The notes below the pieces were generated by a model. It was not told where the DNA came from and did no database searches. It worked only from the letters and a program-made list of their open reading frames with translations. A DNA stretch of 64,000 nt. It comes from DASRPD01 sp035646535. GTDB lineage: Bacteria; Actinomycetota; Acidimicrobiia; IMCC26256; JANYLB01. The stretch lies in NCBI GenBank assembly GCA_035646535.1, contig DASRPD010000105.1, positions 1 to 64,000 of the forward strand. Direction: 5' to 3'. This document shows positions 11,056 through 19,278 of this stretch, piece by piece; within the stretch, counting starts at the first letter, position 1; the number at the start of each line of letters is the position of its first letter. Made by a program: the position numbers and the translations under genes.

Positions 11056-12159
11056 TCAGTCTCCCATCCCGGTCGGCGGTCCCACGCCCACCGCGGCCAG
11101 GGCCCGCTCGACCGTCGCGGCCGGGGGGTCGTCGACCCGCTCGAGGCCGTTCGGCCCGTCCAGCACGAACGTGAGCCCGCCGCGGGCCTTCTTGTCGCGG
11201 CGCATGAGCTCGACGAGCACAGCAGGATCGACGCCCGCGCTGACGGGAGCTCCGGTCGGCAGGCCGAGCGACTCGATCAGCGCGAGCGAGCGGTCCACGG
11301 CGTCGGTGTCGAGACGTTCGAGGCACTCGGCGAGGCGGAGGGCGAACACCAGCCCGACCGCCACGGCCTCACCGTGGGTGAGGGCGTAGGTGCCGTCGGT
11401 CTCGAGCGCGTGGGCCAGGGTGTGGCCGTAGTTCAGCGTGGCCCGCAGCCCGGTGCGCTCGACGGGATCGGCCGCGACCACCGCGGCCTTGATCGCCGCA
11501 CACCGGGCCACCAGGTCGGCCAGGATATCGGTGTCGCGGGCGGCCAGCGCTTCCCGGTGGCGGCGGAGCAGGTCTCTGATACCGGCCGCGCCGGCCACGC
11601 CGTCGCCCATCAGGGCGTACTTCGCAACCTCGCCGAGCCCCGAGCGGTACTCGCGCGCTGGGAGGGTCTCGAGGGTTGCGACGTCGGCGAGCACCGCCGC
11701 GGGTTGGTGGAACGCGCCGAGCAGGTTCTTTCCCTCGGGCAGGTTGACAGCGGTCTTGCCGCCGATCGCGGCGTCGACCATCGCCAACAGCGTCGTCGGC
11801 GCCTGCACCAGGGTGACGCCCCGGTGGTAGGTCGCGGCGGTGAACCCGGCGACATCGCCGACCACTCCCCCACCGAGCGCCACGATCGCGTCGTCGCGTA
11901 GCAAACCCCATCGGGCCATGCGGCGGGCCAGGTCCTCCACCGTGGCCAGGGTCTTGGCGTCCTCCCCGTCGCCCATGAGGAACATCTCCGACTCGGTGAG
12001 CGTGTCGGCCAGCGTGGACGCGTGGTGCTCGGCGACGGCAGCCTGGCTCACGATCGCGACTCGCCGTCGACCGTCGAGCACGCCGGCCGCGGCGGCGAGC
12101 GCACCGGTCCCGACGATGACGTCGTAGGGCGGGTCCACACCCACGGCTATCCGGTGCAT
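11056..12159 (-). CDS. aroB: 3-Dehydroquinate synthase
   Basis: Converts DAHP to 3-dehydroquinate using NAD and a divalent metal. The 367-aa protein has the NAD-binding GGGVVGDVAGFTAATYHRGV, the metal-ligand region LGEVAKYALMGD, and NYGHTLAHALE with its zinc-binding His. Start ATG 12159 overlaps the end of aroK by 13 bases. Confidence 0.96.
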   Translation of the reverse strand: MHRIAVGVDPPYDVIVGTGALAAAAGVLDGRRRVAIVSQAAVAEHHASTLADTLTESEMFLMGDGEDAKTLATVEDLARRMARWGLLRDDAIVALGGGVVGDVAGFTAATYHRGVTLVQAPTTLLAMVDAAIGGKTAVNLPEGKNLLGAFHQPAAVLADVATLETLPAREYRSGLGEVAKYALMGDGVAGAAGIRDLLRRHREALAARDTDILADLVARCAAIKAAVVAADPVERTGLRATLNYGHTLAHALETDGTYALTHGEAVAVGLVFALRLAECLERLDTDAVDRSLALIESLGLPTGAPVSAGVDPAVLVELMRRDKKARGGLTFVLDGPNGLERVDDPPAATVERALAAVGVGPPTGMGD

Positions 12160-12683
12160 GACTCGCCGCCCGACGTTCGGTAAGCCTCGAGGACCGCATC
12201 GGCGACCTCGTCGACCGTATGACCTTCGGTGTCCATCACCAGGTGCGCCGCCGCCTCGTACGCCCCGGCCCGCACGACGTCGAGGCGCGCGAGCGTGACA
12301 ACAGGATCGGCGCTGAGCAGCGGGCGAGCGTCCTGACCGGCGACCCTCGCCGCCAGCACGGTGGGTGGGGCTCGCAGCCAGACGACCAGGCCGGCGTCAC
12401 GCAACACCCGGCGGTTGTCACCGTCGAGCACCGCGCCGCCCCCCGTGGCCAGGACCAACGCTTCGGGTGAGGCGCTCGCATCGGCAAGCGCGACGCGTTC
12501 GCGGGCCCGGAAGCCGGCCTCGCCCTCCGCGGCGAAGACCTCGGCGACGGTCATCCCGGCCGCAGCCTCGACGAGATCATCGGAATCGACGAACCGACGG
12601 CCCAGGCGGGCGGCGCAGATCTCACCCACCGTCGTCTTGCCCGCGCCCATGAGGCCGACGAGGGCCAGGTGGCGTGCCCTCAC
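12147..12683 (-). CDS. aroK: Shikimate kinase
   Basis: Phosphorylates shikimate at the 3-hydroxyl. At 178 aa it has the Walker A loop GLMGAGKTTVG at residues 9-19, the shikimate-binding DSDD and the ATGGGAV motif. I start it at GTG 12683, which overlaps the aroC stop as GTGA and gives VRARHLALVGL. A longer frame upstream only extends into aroC. Confidence 0.95.
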   Translation of the reverse strand: MRARHLALVGLMGAGKTTVGEICAARLGRRFVDSDDLVEAAAGMTVAEVFAAEGEAGFRARERVALADASASPEALVLATGGGAVLDGDNRRVLRDAGLVVWLRAPPTVLAARVAGQDARPLLSADPVVTLARLDVVRAGAYEAAAHLVMDTEGHTVDEVADAVLEAYRTSGGESCTG

Positions 12684-13837
12684 GACAGCGTGTCGAGGTA
12701 GCCGCGGTGGTTGCGGACGAGCTCGTCGACCGAATCGCCGCCGAACTTGCGCAGTGCCTCGACCGCGAGGACCCACGCGACCATGGTCTCGGCCACGACG
12801 CCCGCCGCGGGGACCGCGGTGACGTCGGTGCGCTCCTTGAACGAGACCGTCTCCTGCTTGGTCTCCACGTCGACGGTGCGCAGCACCGGGCGATTCAGTG
12901 TCGCGAGCGGCTTCATCGCGGCCCGCGCCACGAGCAGCGAACCCGTGGTCATGCCGCCCTCGGTACCTCCGGCCCGGGCCGAGCCACGCTCGTAGGCCCG
13001 ATCCTCGTCGCTCCAGAGGATCGCGTCGTGCGCGTCGGCGCCCCTGCGGCCCGCCACCTCGAAGCCGTCACCGATCTCGACGCCCTTCACCGCCTGGATG
13101 CTCATGAGCGCCTGGGCGAGCAGTGCGTCGATCTTGCGATCCCAGTGGACATGAGAGCCGAGCCCCACCGGGATGCCGTAGCCGAGCACCTCGACGACAC
13201 CGCCGAGCGAGTCACCGTCCTTCGCAGCCGCTTCCACCTCGGCGACCATCCCGGCTGCCGCGTCGGTGTGAAAGCACCGCACGGGCGACTGGTCGACCCG
13301 GTCGAGGTCGGCCGGGTCGGGCCGGGCCGCCTCGAACGGGACCCGGACGGCGCCCATCTGCACGACGTGGCTGAGAACCGACGCGTCGAGTGTGTTGAGC
13401 AGCGCCTTGGCCATGGCGCCGGCCACGACACGCGCCGCGGTCTCGCGCGCGCTGGCCCGTTCCAAGACGTTGCGGGCGTCACCGAACCCATACTTCTGCA
13501 TGCCGACCAGGTCGGCGTGGCCCGGCCGCGGCGTCGTGAGGGGCTGGTTGGTGGTACCCGGCGCGGCGGCCATCTCCTCCTGCCATCTCGGCCATTCGGT
13601 GTTGCGGATCACCACCGCCACGGGTGATCCGAGTGTCCGGCCGTGGCGCACGCCACCGAGGAGCTCGAGATCGTCGGCTTCGAATCGCATGCGGGGGCCC
13701 CGACCGAATCCGAGGCGGCGGCGCGCCAGCTCCGCCGCGATCTCCTCGATCAGCAGTGGCAATCCGGCGGGGAGGCCTTCGACGATGACGGTCAGCGCAG
13801 GGCCGTGTGACTCGCCGGCGGTGAGGAAGCGGAGCAT
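12680..13837 (-). CDS. aroC: Chorismate synthase
   Basis: FMN-dependent last step of the shikimate pathway. The family N-terminus MLRFLTAGESHGPAL fixes the start at ATG 13837 (385 aa). Other motifs include GRGPRMRFEADDLELLGGVR, the ARETAARVVAGA region and the terminal EALRKFGGD. It heads the aroC-aroK-aroB-aroQ run. A -10-like hexamer sits exactly 6 bases upstream of the ATG, so the mRNA may be leaderless. Confidence 0.96.
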   Translation of the reverse strand: MLRFLTAGESHGPALTVIVEGLPAGLPLLIEEIAAELARRRLGFGRGPRMRFEADDLELLGGVRHGRTLGSPVAVVIRNTEWPRWQEEMAAAPGTTNQPLTTPRPGHADLVGMQKYGFGDARNVLERASARETAARVVAGAMAKALLNTLDASVLSHVVQMGAVRVPFEAARPDPADLDRVDQSPVRCFHTDAAAGMVAEVEAAAKDGDSLGGVVEVLGYGIPVGLGSHVHWDRKIDALLAQALMSIQAVKGVEIGDGFEVAGRRGADAHDAILWSDEDRAYERGSARAGGTEGGMTTGSLLVARAAMKPLATLNRPVLRTVDVETKQETVSFKERTDVTAVPAAGVVAETMVAWVLAVEALRKFGGDSVDELVRNHRGYLDTLS

Positions 13838-13843
13838 CTCCGA

Positions 13844-13849
13844 AGAATA
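13844..13849 (-). promoter_or_regulatory. Candidate -10 element for a leaderless aro operon transcript
   Basis: TATTCT on the minus strand ends 6 bases before the aroC ATG, which would place the transcription start on or beside the A of the ATG. No clear -35 is visible. A GGAG touches the ATG, too close to act as a normal ribosome binding site. Leaderless mRNAs are common in actinobacteria; this remains an inference. Confidence 0.4.
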
Positions 13850-13938
13850 GGAGCGCCACGGCACCGCGTACCGACTCCTCGGCGACTCCGTGGACGCACG
13901 CGGCCCGAAGTGGCCGGTCCCCGCGCCCGGCCGCGGGT

Positions 13939-14553
13939 CTACTTCAGCGTTTGCTCGCCGACACAGAGCTGGAACGGCGAGTCCCCGAACTGGAACTGGC
14001 CGCATTGCGCCCCCAGATCGAGGCTCACCACCTTGTAGCTGGTCGCGAATGTCTCTCCGGCCGCCTGGGTGTAGACCTCGGCTCCGACCTGGATGCGGGC
14101 CTTCACGACGCCACCATCATCGAAGACCTCGAGCAACGAGACCGGCGTCCCCGCCGACGGGGCCTGGTTGTCGGGGACATTTGGTGTGGTCCCCCCGCCG
14201 TTGACCGGCACCGTGGTCGCGGTGGTCGGCGTCGTCGCGTCGGTTCCGGTCCCTGCCGACGATGACACGACCACCGGCTGGAACGGGTTCTTGGTGACGA
14301 AGGCGTCGAAGGGCTGGCCGGGGGTGAACGGCTCGCCCGGCGTTGTCGTGGTGGTCGTGGACGAGCCGCTCGAACCGTCGCCGGTCGCGGAGCCGTCAGC
14401 GCCGGTCGACGGCGTCGCGGCCGCCTCCGTGGCGGAGTCGTCGCCGGAGCCGCCGCCCGAGCTGATGAGGCGATAGCCGAAGAATCCGATCACGAGCAGC
14501 ACGACCACGCCGAGCGCGACCACCAGCGGTGTGCGGACCTTCTTCTCGGCCAT
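13939..14553 (-). CDS. PilP-like membrane-anchored protein of the T4P operon
   Basis: A 204-aa protein with one N-terminal membrane helix (about residues 9-29), a long Ser/Thr/Gly/Ala-rich linker including a run of six Thr, then the short motif TKNPFQPVV and a small C-terminal domain with two cysteines (GAQCGQF, FQLCVGE). The NPF-P motif after a linker and the place directly after pilO suggest a PilP-like alignment-complex subunit, but I cannot confirm homology. It lies 2 bases downstream of pilO and is last in this operon. Confidence 0.65.
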   Translation of the reverse strand: MAEKKVRTPLVVALGVVVLLVIGFFGYRLISSGGGSGDDSATEAAATPSTGADGSATGDGSSGSSTTTTTTPGEPFTPGQPFDAFVTKNPFQPVVVSSSAGTGTDATTPTTATTVPVNGGGTTPNVPDNQAPSAGTPVSLLEVFDDGGVVKARIQVGAEVYTQAAGETFATSYKVVSLDLGAQCGQFQFGDSPFQLCVGEQTLK

Positions 14554-14555
14554 GG

Positions 14556-15230
14556 CTAGGAGGTCCCTCCACTGGGCGGCGGCGTGGCTGCCGGCGGCGG
14601 CGTCTCCGGCGTCGCGCCCGGGACGCCCGGCGTCGCCGAGACGGTCCCACGAGTGAACATACGCCCGCCGAGCGAGACGCTCAACGACGGCGCGGCCGAG
14701 TCCGACGTCGAGGTCGCCAACGTGGTCTGGGTGGTGTCGCCGGTCGCGCTGTCGTCACTGCCGACGGTGATCGAGACCGTGTCGGCGACCACGAGCCGTT
14801 CCAGCTCCTCGAGGCGGTTGAGGTAGTCGACGACCTGGTAGAAGCCGCCTTGGACCTGGATGCTCAGCGCGATGACCGTCGGGCCGCCGGTGGGGTTCGC
14901 GGCCGGCGGCGTCGGCGCGATCGAGATCCAGTCGACGCCCGAGTCGGCCGCGGCGTCGTTGGCCAGGAAGATGAAGTCGGCCAGGTCCGGAGCGGCGGGG
15001 ACGGCGGCGTTGAGCTGTTGGAGGTTCGCTTCGATCTCGGGTCCGCGGCGATCCAGGTCCTGGAGGCGGGCGAGCGTCGCCTCGAGGCTCTGTTCGGCGT
15101 CGCGGGCGTCCTCGAGCTGGCTGTTGGTGTCGGAGATGCTGTCGGCCTTCGGGCGAGAGAACCCGAAGAACCAGACCAGGATCACGACGAGCGTCGCCGC
15201 GACGACGATGACCCACCCGGCGCGCTTCAC
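14556..15230 (-). CDS. pilO: Type IV pilus assembly protein PilO
   Basis: Inner-membrane alignment-complex protein that dimerises with PilN. At 224 aa it has a transmembrane helix at about residues 5-24, a coiled coil at about 30-75 and a ferredoxin-like domain with the typical IALSIQVQGGFYQVVDYLNRLEEL. The tail is Pro/Thr-rich. Start GTG 15230 overlaps the pilMN stop as GTGA; the longer upstream frame is a shadow of pilMN. Confidence 0.88.
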   Translation of the reverse strand: MKRAGWVIVVAATLVVILVWFFGFSRPKADSISDTNSQLEDARDAEQSLEATLARLQDLDRRGPEIEANLQQLNAAVPAAPDLADFIFLANDAAADSGVDWISIAPTPPAANPTGGPTVIALSIQVQGGFYQVVDYLNRLEELERLVVADTVSITVGSDDSATGDTTQTTLATSTSDSAAPSLSVSLGGRMFTRGTVSATPGVPGATPETPPPAATPPPSGGTS

Positions 15231-17167
15231 GGGGTCTCCTCGCCCGTATCGGTGAGCTTGTCGGCCCGGTCGGCCTTGGCCGAGTCCGTGAGTGCGGCGT
15301 TGGCGTCGAAGTTGACGATGCCGCGCCCGCCCAGCTCTCCGGCGGTCGCCTGGGAGACCCACAGGTCGGCGAACGACGGGATCTGCGCGACGCGCTGGAG
15401 GAAGTAGGCAACGGAGGTGAAGTCCAGACCCGTCGCCGTGAACGTGACGGTACCGGTGATGGCCGACGTCGCGGCCGGCGTCGGGACCGGTGCGCCGCCC
15501 GCCGCGGTCGTATCGGTTGTCCCGGTTGTCTCGGTCGAGCCCGAAAGCCCCGCGGCGGTATCGGCGGCGGCGCCCGCCGCGGGGACCGCGTCGATCGCGA
15601 CGCTGCCCTGGAAGCCGGTGAGCCAGGCGTCGTCGGGGATCGTCCGGCCGATCTCTTGCAGCATCGATGCCCACGAGACGTCGGTGGCGAGGACCTGGTC
15701 GACCTGGGCACGCACCGTGTCGATCTGCTCCTGGTTCTCGCGGGCGTCGGCCAGCTCGGCGATCCCGCTCTGGAGGCGCGCGTTCTTCGTCTCTTGGGCC
15801 GACAGGTCGTCCTCGGCATCGTTGAGCTGTTGGATCTTCTGATAGCTCAGGAAGCCGAGCACGACGACGAGCACGATCGCGACTGCGGCCGCGATGAGCG
15901 CGAGTCGCCCGCCATCTTCCGTCCCCGTGGCACGGTCGAGGCCGAGAAGATCGATGCGCTTGGCTCCCGGAGACCCACCGAGGGCCAGGCCGATGGGCAC
16001 CGCCAGGTAGGGATCGAGCGCGGCGACCTCTTCGGGGGGAAACCCGATGTCGCCGACCTCGAGGCCCTCACGGGGTTGCGCCGGCTCGACGGGCACCCCG
16101 AGCAGGCGGGCGAGTCCTTCCACGAGACCGGTCTGGCTCGACGCGCCCCCGGTCGTGGTGACCCGCAGGAGCCGAGCCGAGCCGGGCTGGGTACGCCAGT
16201 AGTCGAGCGACCCGCGGATCTCCTCGAGCAGATCTGCCAGGGGACGTTCCAGTGCGGCCGACACTCGCGGCGCCAGCTCGGGGGGCGAGCTCTCGCCCTG
16301 GCGCTTGAGCGCCTCGGCGGTCTCGGGACTGAGCTCGAGATCTCGAGCGACGGCGTCGGTGAGGGCGCGGCCACCGGTACCGAGCATGCGGACGAAGCGC
16401 GGCAGACCGTCCTCGTGGACGACGACGACGGTCACGCCACCGCCGACACACACGATCCCGGCAGCTCCTTCGCTGCCCGGTCCGGCGAGGGTGGGCTCAC
16501 GCCCGAGGGCGCGCACGAGCGCGAGGGGCACGAGGTCCACCGCCGCGACCTTGAGGCCTGCGCCACGAACCGCGCGGACAAGACGCGCGACTGCGTCCTG
16601 GTGCGCCGCGGCGACCAGCACCCGGTTCATGGCGGCGGGCGCGACGGCTCCCGTGGCGGGTGGAATCCCCTCGTCTCCGCCCATCGCGCCTGGCGGAGCG
16701 ACCGCGCCGGTGTCGTTGTCGGCTTCGGTGATCGAGGTGGGGATCGGCGGGGGTGGCTCGATCGCCGCAGCGCCCTCGGTGCCCGCGTCGGGTCCACCGA
16801 CTGCCTCGAGGACCTGGAAGTCGATGACCGCGTCAGCGAGTGGGATCGGGATCAGCTCGCCGGCTTGGAAGGAGATCGCGCCCGCAAGCTCCGCGTCGGG
16901 CATGGCCGGGAGGTCGACCGTGCGGACGATGACCCGCGGACCGGCGATGCCGACCCGGACCTCACCCTTCTTGAGACCGAGCTCGCGCCAGAGGCGTTGG
17001 ATGGCGGCCGTCACCGCCTCGACGTCGAGCACCTCGCCTTCGCGCATCGCGTCGACCGGCAGCGCGACCTGACCGAAGGCGTGCAGAACGATCGTGTCGC
17101 CGATCTCGATGTCGGCAACGCGAACCGCGTTGGTACCGATGTCGAGACCGACTACGCGGCGGGCCAC
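15227..17167 (-). CDS. pilMN: PilM-PilN fusion protein
   Basis: A single 646-aa protein joins two normally separate alignment-complex components. Residues 1 to about 415 form the actin-like PilM ATPase fold, opening VVGLDIGTNAVRVADIE and with LPAMPDAELAGAISFQAGEL. Within it, residues 125-178 are a low-complexity Pro/Ala/Gly insert. Residues 421-441 are a membrane helix, followed by the PilN coiled coil and the WASMLQEIGRTIPDDAWLTGF domain. PilN normally binds PilM through its cytoplasmic N-terminus, so fusion keeps the same topology. Its start overlaps the preceding HTH gene by 16 bases. Confidence 0.9.
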   Translation of the reverse strand: MARRVVGLDIGTNAVRVADIEIGDTIVLHAFGQVALPVDAMREGEVLDVEAVTAAIQRLWRELGLKKGEVRVGIAGPRVIVRTVDLPAMPDAELAGAISFQAGELIPIPLADAVIDFQVLEAVGGPDAGTEGAAAIEPPPPIPTSITEADNDTGAVAPPGAMGGDEGIPPATGAVAPAAMNRVLVAAAHQDAVARLVRAVRGAGLKVAAVDLVPLALVRALGREPTLAGPGSEGAAGIVCVGGGVTVVVVHEDGLPRFVRMLGTGGRALTDAVARDLELSPETAEALKRQGESSPPELAPRVSAALERPLADLLEEIRGSLDYWRTQPGSARLLRVTTTGGASSQTGLVEGLARLLGVPVEPAQPREGLEVGDIGFPPEEVAALDPYLAVPIGLALGGSPGAKRIDLLGLDRATGTEDGGRLALIAAAVAIVLVVVLGFLSYQKIQQLNDAEDDLSAQETKNARLQSGIAELADARENQEQIDTVRAQVDQVLATDVSWASMLQEIGRTIPDDAWLTGFQGSVAIDAVPAAGAAADTAAGLSGSTETTGTTDTTAAGGAPVPTPAATSAITGTVTFTATGLDFTSVAYFLQRVAQIPSFADLWVSQATAGELGGRGIVNFDANAALTDSAKADRADKLTDTGEETP

Positions 17168-17415
17168 CGATTGCCTTCCCGCTCTCCGTCGTGCGCGTCG
17201 TCTCCGTTGCCGCTCGCGCCGGTGGCGGGCGGCCCGACCCGGCGCGCGTCGAGATAGGCGGCGAGATCGGAGCGCCGAATCCGGAAGTGCTTGCCCACGC
17301 GGGTCGCGGAGAGCTCGCGCGCCTTGATGAGCCGATAGACGGTCATCGTGGAGACGCGCATCGCCTCGGCCACCTCGCGGACAGTCAGGAGACCGTCAGG
17401 CGAGAACACGGTCAC
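17152..17415 (-). CDS. Excisionase-type helix-turn-helix DNA-binding protein
   Basis: An 87-aa MerR-like/excisionase-fold protein: LLTVREVAEAMRVSTMTVYRLIKARELSATRVGKHFRIRRSDL is the winged-helix unit at about residues 9-52, followed by a disordered tail. It is the first gene of the pilMN-pilO-PilP-like operon and overlaps pilMN, so its level is tied to the pilus proteins. An inverted repeat over its promoter makes autoregulation plausible. BldC-like developmental regulators share this fold, but I do not claim orthology. GTG start with GAGGGG 8 bases upstream. Confidence 0.85.
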   Translation of the reverse strand: MTVFSPDGLLTVREVAEAMRVSTMTVYRLIKARELSATRVGKHFRIRRSDLAAYLDARRVGPPATGASGNGDDAHDGEREGNRWPAA

Positions 17416-17442
17416 GCCGGTATCCCCTCGTTGACTCGCCGC

Positions 17443-17480
17443 ACGTTAAGCCTCATGCTGCACAATCGTCAACATGAGGC
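17443..17480 (-). promoter_or_regulatory. Housekeeping-type promoter of the pilMNOP operon overlapped by an inverted repeat
   Basis: On the minus strand TTGACG (17467-17472) and TAACGT (17443-17448), 18 bases apart, resemble a sigma-A promoter. Eight-base inverted arms GCCTCATG (17450-17457) and CATGAGGC (17473-17480) straddle the -35 and spacer, a place where a bound repressor would block RNA polymerase. The first gene downstream encodes a helix-turn-helix protein, an obvious candidate ligand (inference). Confidence 0.6.
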
Positions 17481-17614
17481 ACAACTTGAGCTCGGCGCGC
17501 TTGCGTGCACACCCATGCATCGGCACGAAGGGGCTCGAAAGCCAAGCGCGCCGAGGAGATTTCTGCCGAGACGATTTCTTGGGCCGGGCAGGCCACCGGA
17601 CCGGCTCCACGCCT

Positions 17615-17663
17615 CCCGTTGGTGCGATTCCCGTCGCAGAGCGACGGGAATCGCACCAACGGG
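17615..17663. repeat. Perfect hairpin, family copy A
   Basis: Two 23-base arms, perfectly complementary, flank a 3-base loop (AGA, 17638-17640). The outer part of the arm contains CGTTGGTGCG and the inner part GTCGC. Two other copies (37280-37324 and 38245-38289) share these parts but differ at matched arm positions. It lies 13 bases past the 3' end of the prepilin peptidase gene and could also act as its terminator, although no T-tract follows. Confidence 0.92.
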
Positions 17664-17675
17664 GCGGATCGCGGG

Positions 17676-18446
17676 TCAGGGGCTGTACCAGGCGAGCAGG
17701 GTCGGGCCCCAGATGACCGCGATCAGCGTCCCTGCGGCCAGGAACGGGCCGAAGGGGACGTGGTCCTTTCGGCTCCGCAGACCGGTCGCGATCAGGCCGA
17801 CACCGACCACGCTGCCGAGCAGGAAGCCGAGGAACAATCCCAGGGCCACCTCGCCCCAGCCCAGCCAGCCGAGGAACAGACCGAGCACGAACGCGAGCTT
17901 CACGTCTCCCAGCCCCATGCCCCGCGGGGAGATGAGGTGCAGGGCGCCCAGCGCGCCGAATGCCGCCAGGGCGCCGAGCAGGGCGCGCACGAACGCGTCG
18001 AGATCACCGGAGGCCAGGGCGGCGGCGCCGAGCAGGACGACGCCGGCGACGGCCAGCGGACCGAGGATCCGGTTCGGCAGGATTCGATGCTCGAGGTCGA
18101 TCACCGACAGCGCGAGGAGACCGGCGGTGAGCACGAGGTAGGCCGGCAGCGCCCAGGAGTCGGCAAACCAATACCCGATCACGCCCCAGGCGATCGCGCA
18201 GCCGATCTCGACCAGCGGGTACCGGACCGGGATCGGGGCTTGGCAGGCGCGACACCGGCCCCGCAAGACGAGCCACGACACGACGGGGATGTTGTCGCGC
18301 GGCGAGATCGGCGTATGACACTCGGGGCAGTGCGACGGCGGCGTGACGATCGACTCGCGCCGGGGAACCCGCGCGATGACGACGTTGAGGAACGACCCGA
18401 CCGCCAGGCCCAACAACGCGCAGCAAAACACCACGAACCCGGTCAC
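17676..18446 (-). CDS. pilD: Prepilin peptidase / N-methyltransferase (PilD family)
   Basis: Membrane aspartyl protease that cuts class III leader peptides of prepilins after Gly and methylates the new N-terminus. The 256-aa protein begins with the family motif GSFLNVVIARVPRRESIV. It has a CxxC...CxxC zinc site at residues 40, 43, 65 and 68 in the cytoplasmic methyltransferase loop, and catalytic Asp in IDLEH (about 117) and GLGD (about 181). Several membrane helices follow. It would process the four prepilin-like proteins in this window. It is separated from the pilin gene by a strong hairpin. Confidence 0.95.
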   Translation of the reverse strand: MTGFVVFCCALLGLAVGSFLNVVIARVPRRESIVTPPSHCPECHTPISPRDNIPVVSWLVLRGRCRACQAPIPVRYPLVEIGCAIAWGVIGYWFADSWALPAYLVLTAGLLALSVIDLEHRILPNRILGPLAVAGVVLLGAAALASGDLDAFVRALLGALAAFGALGALHLISPRGMGLGDVKLAFVLGLFLGWLGWGEVALGLFLGFLLGSVVGVGLIATGLRSRKDHVPFGPFLAAGTLIAVIWGPTLLAWYSP

Positions 18447-18524
18447 ATCGGGAATCTACGACCGGTTGCCGGTCGCACTTGACCTCCGCGGGCGGTCGGT
18501 GGCTTCTGCGGCCGGAACGCGAAA

Positions 18525-18560
18525 GCGGGGGCTCCGAGACCGTGGTCTCGGAGCCCCCGC
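18525..18560 (-). terminator. Strong hairpin terminator after the major pilin gene
   Basis: Perfect 17-base arms of the type GCGGGGGCTCCGAGACC with only GT between them, 38 bases downstream of the pilin stop on the minus strand and followed by TTTCG. The T run is short, but the stem is very stable. It would separate abundant pilin mRNA from the prepilin peptidase gene. Confidence 0.8.
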
Positions 18561-18598
18561 CTTCATTGGGGCCTTCATGGGGCTGGTGCAACCGGTGG

Positions 18599-19099
18599 TT
18601 ACCAGCCGGCGCCCCCTGCGGCCAGTGCGTTGGTTCCGGTGCACGCGGTCGTGTTCTTGCCGTAGAACGTGCCCGCCTTCGTGTAGGTCGCGTCAGCCAC
18701 GGCCGTGTCACGGACCCAGAAGCACTCGCCTGCCTTCGACAGGCCGGCCAGAGCGATCGTCTGACTCCCGGCAGCGACCGCGAAGCTGACGGTCTTCGCA
18801 TTTCCCGAAACAGTCGGAGATGCCTCGAACGTCAACGACGGTTCGACGCCTTCCAGTGCAGCTTTTGTTGCCGTCGTCCAGTCACCGACGTCGGTGTACA
18901 GAGTCTTGGCCGCGGTCAGGCCGTTCCGCAGGCTCGATTGAGCCGCACGGTCGTTCGCACTGTCACGTGCGCCCAGGAAGGTCGGGATGGCGATGGCGAT
19001 CAGAATGGCAATAATCAGCACCACAACCATGAGCTCGATGAGGGTGAATCCCTCTTCGTGCTCCCGACGCTCCCGGACGGAGTTCAGCATGGTTCGCAT
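18599..19099 (-). CDS. pilA: Major type IV pilin-like protein
   Basis: A 166-aa prepilin with a class III leader: 17 charged residues ending EEG, then the mature N-terminus FTLIELMVVVLIIAIL, with Glu at mature position 5 and a long hydrophobic helix. IPTFLGARDSANDRAAQSSLRNGLTAAK is typical of actinobacterial pilins. Two late cysteines (GECFW and TTACTG) can form the D-loop disulfide. ATG 19099 has GGAGGGA 4 bases upstream. Single-gene unit with its own pilus-type promoter motif and terminator, suggesting high expression. Confidence 0.93.
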   Translation of the reverse strand: MRTMLNSVRERREHEEGFTLIELMVVVLIIAILIAIAIPTFLGARDSANDRAAQSSLRNGLTAAKTLYTDVGDWTTATKAALEGVEPSLTFEASPTVSGNAKTVSFAVAAGSQTIALAGLSKAGECFWVRDTAVADATYTKAGTFYGKNTTACTGTNALAAGGAGW

Positions 19100-19155
19100 C
19101 TCGTCCCTCCATGGGGTCGTCTGGTGATCGGCGAGCGAAAGCTCACCGTCCGCGG

Positions 19156-19181
19156 TATCGACGCCGGGACAGGCCGCTTGA
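19156..19181 (-). promoter_or_regulatory. Sigma-28-like promoter motif, site 1 (major pilin)
   Basis: Minus strand TCAA (19178-19181), 15 bases, then GTCGATA (19156-19162), followed by CC. It matches the motif found before the other pilus units and resembles the FliA/WhiG consensus TAAA-N15-GCCGATAA. It lies 57 bases upstream of the pilin ATG, leaving room for a short leader with a GGTGAGC/GCTCGCC hairpin. Confidence 0.6.
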
Positions 19182-19243
19182 GATTCTTGTTCCGGATTTG
19201 TGGAACGACTCGGGCCAACGGACACGAAAATCGTCCGGCACGC

Positions 19244-19271
19244 TCAATGTGGCCGTATCAACGTCCGATCA
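19244..19271 (+). promoter_or_regulatory. Sigma-28-like promoter motif, site 6 (coiled-coil/pilB2 operon)
   Basis: Plus strand TCAA (19244-19247), 16 bases, TCCGATCA (19264-19271), then 7 bases to the GTG at 19279. This is a weaker match than the other sites (T for G at the first -10 position, C for A near the end), but the spacing and place are right and would give a leaderless mRNA. It is divergent from site 1. Confidence 0.4.
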
Positions 19272-19278
19272 ACCGGTC

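Noticed and set aside
17416..17675. Small plus-strand ORFs between the HTH gene and the prepilin peptidase gene
   Set aside because: They cross the perfect hairpin and show no family resemblance; the stretch looks non-coding apart from the promoter and hairpin.
19100..19278. A c-di-GMP riboswitch in the pilin leader
   Set aside because: The leader has only a short GGTGAGC/GCTCGCC hairpin and none of the conserved GEMM-type core sequences.
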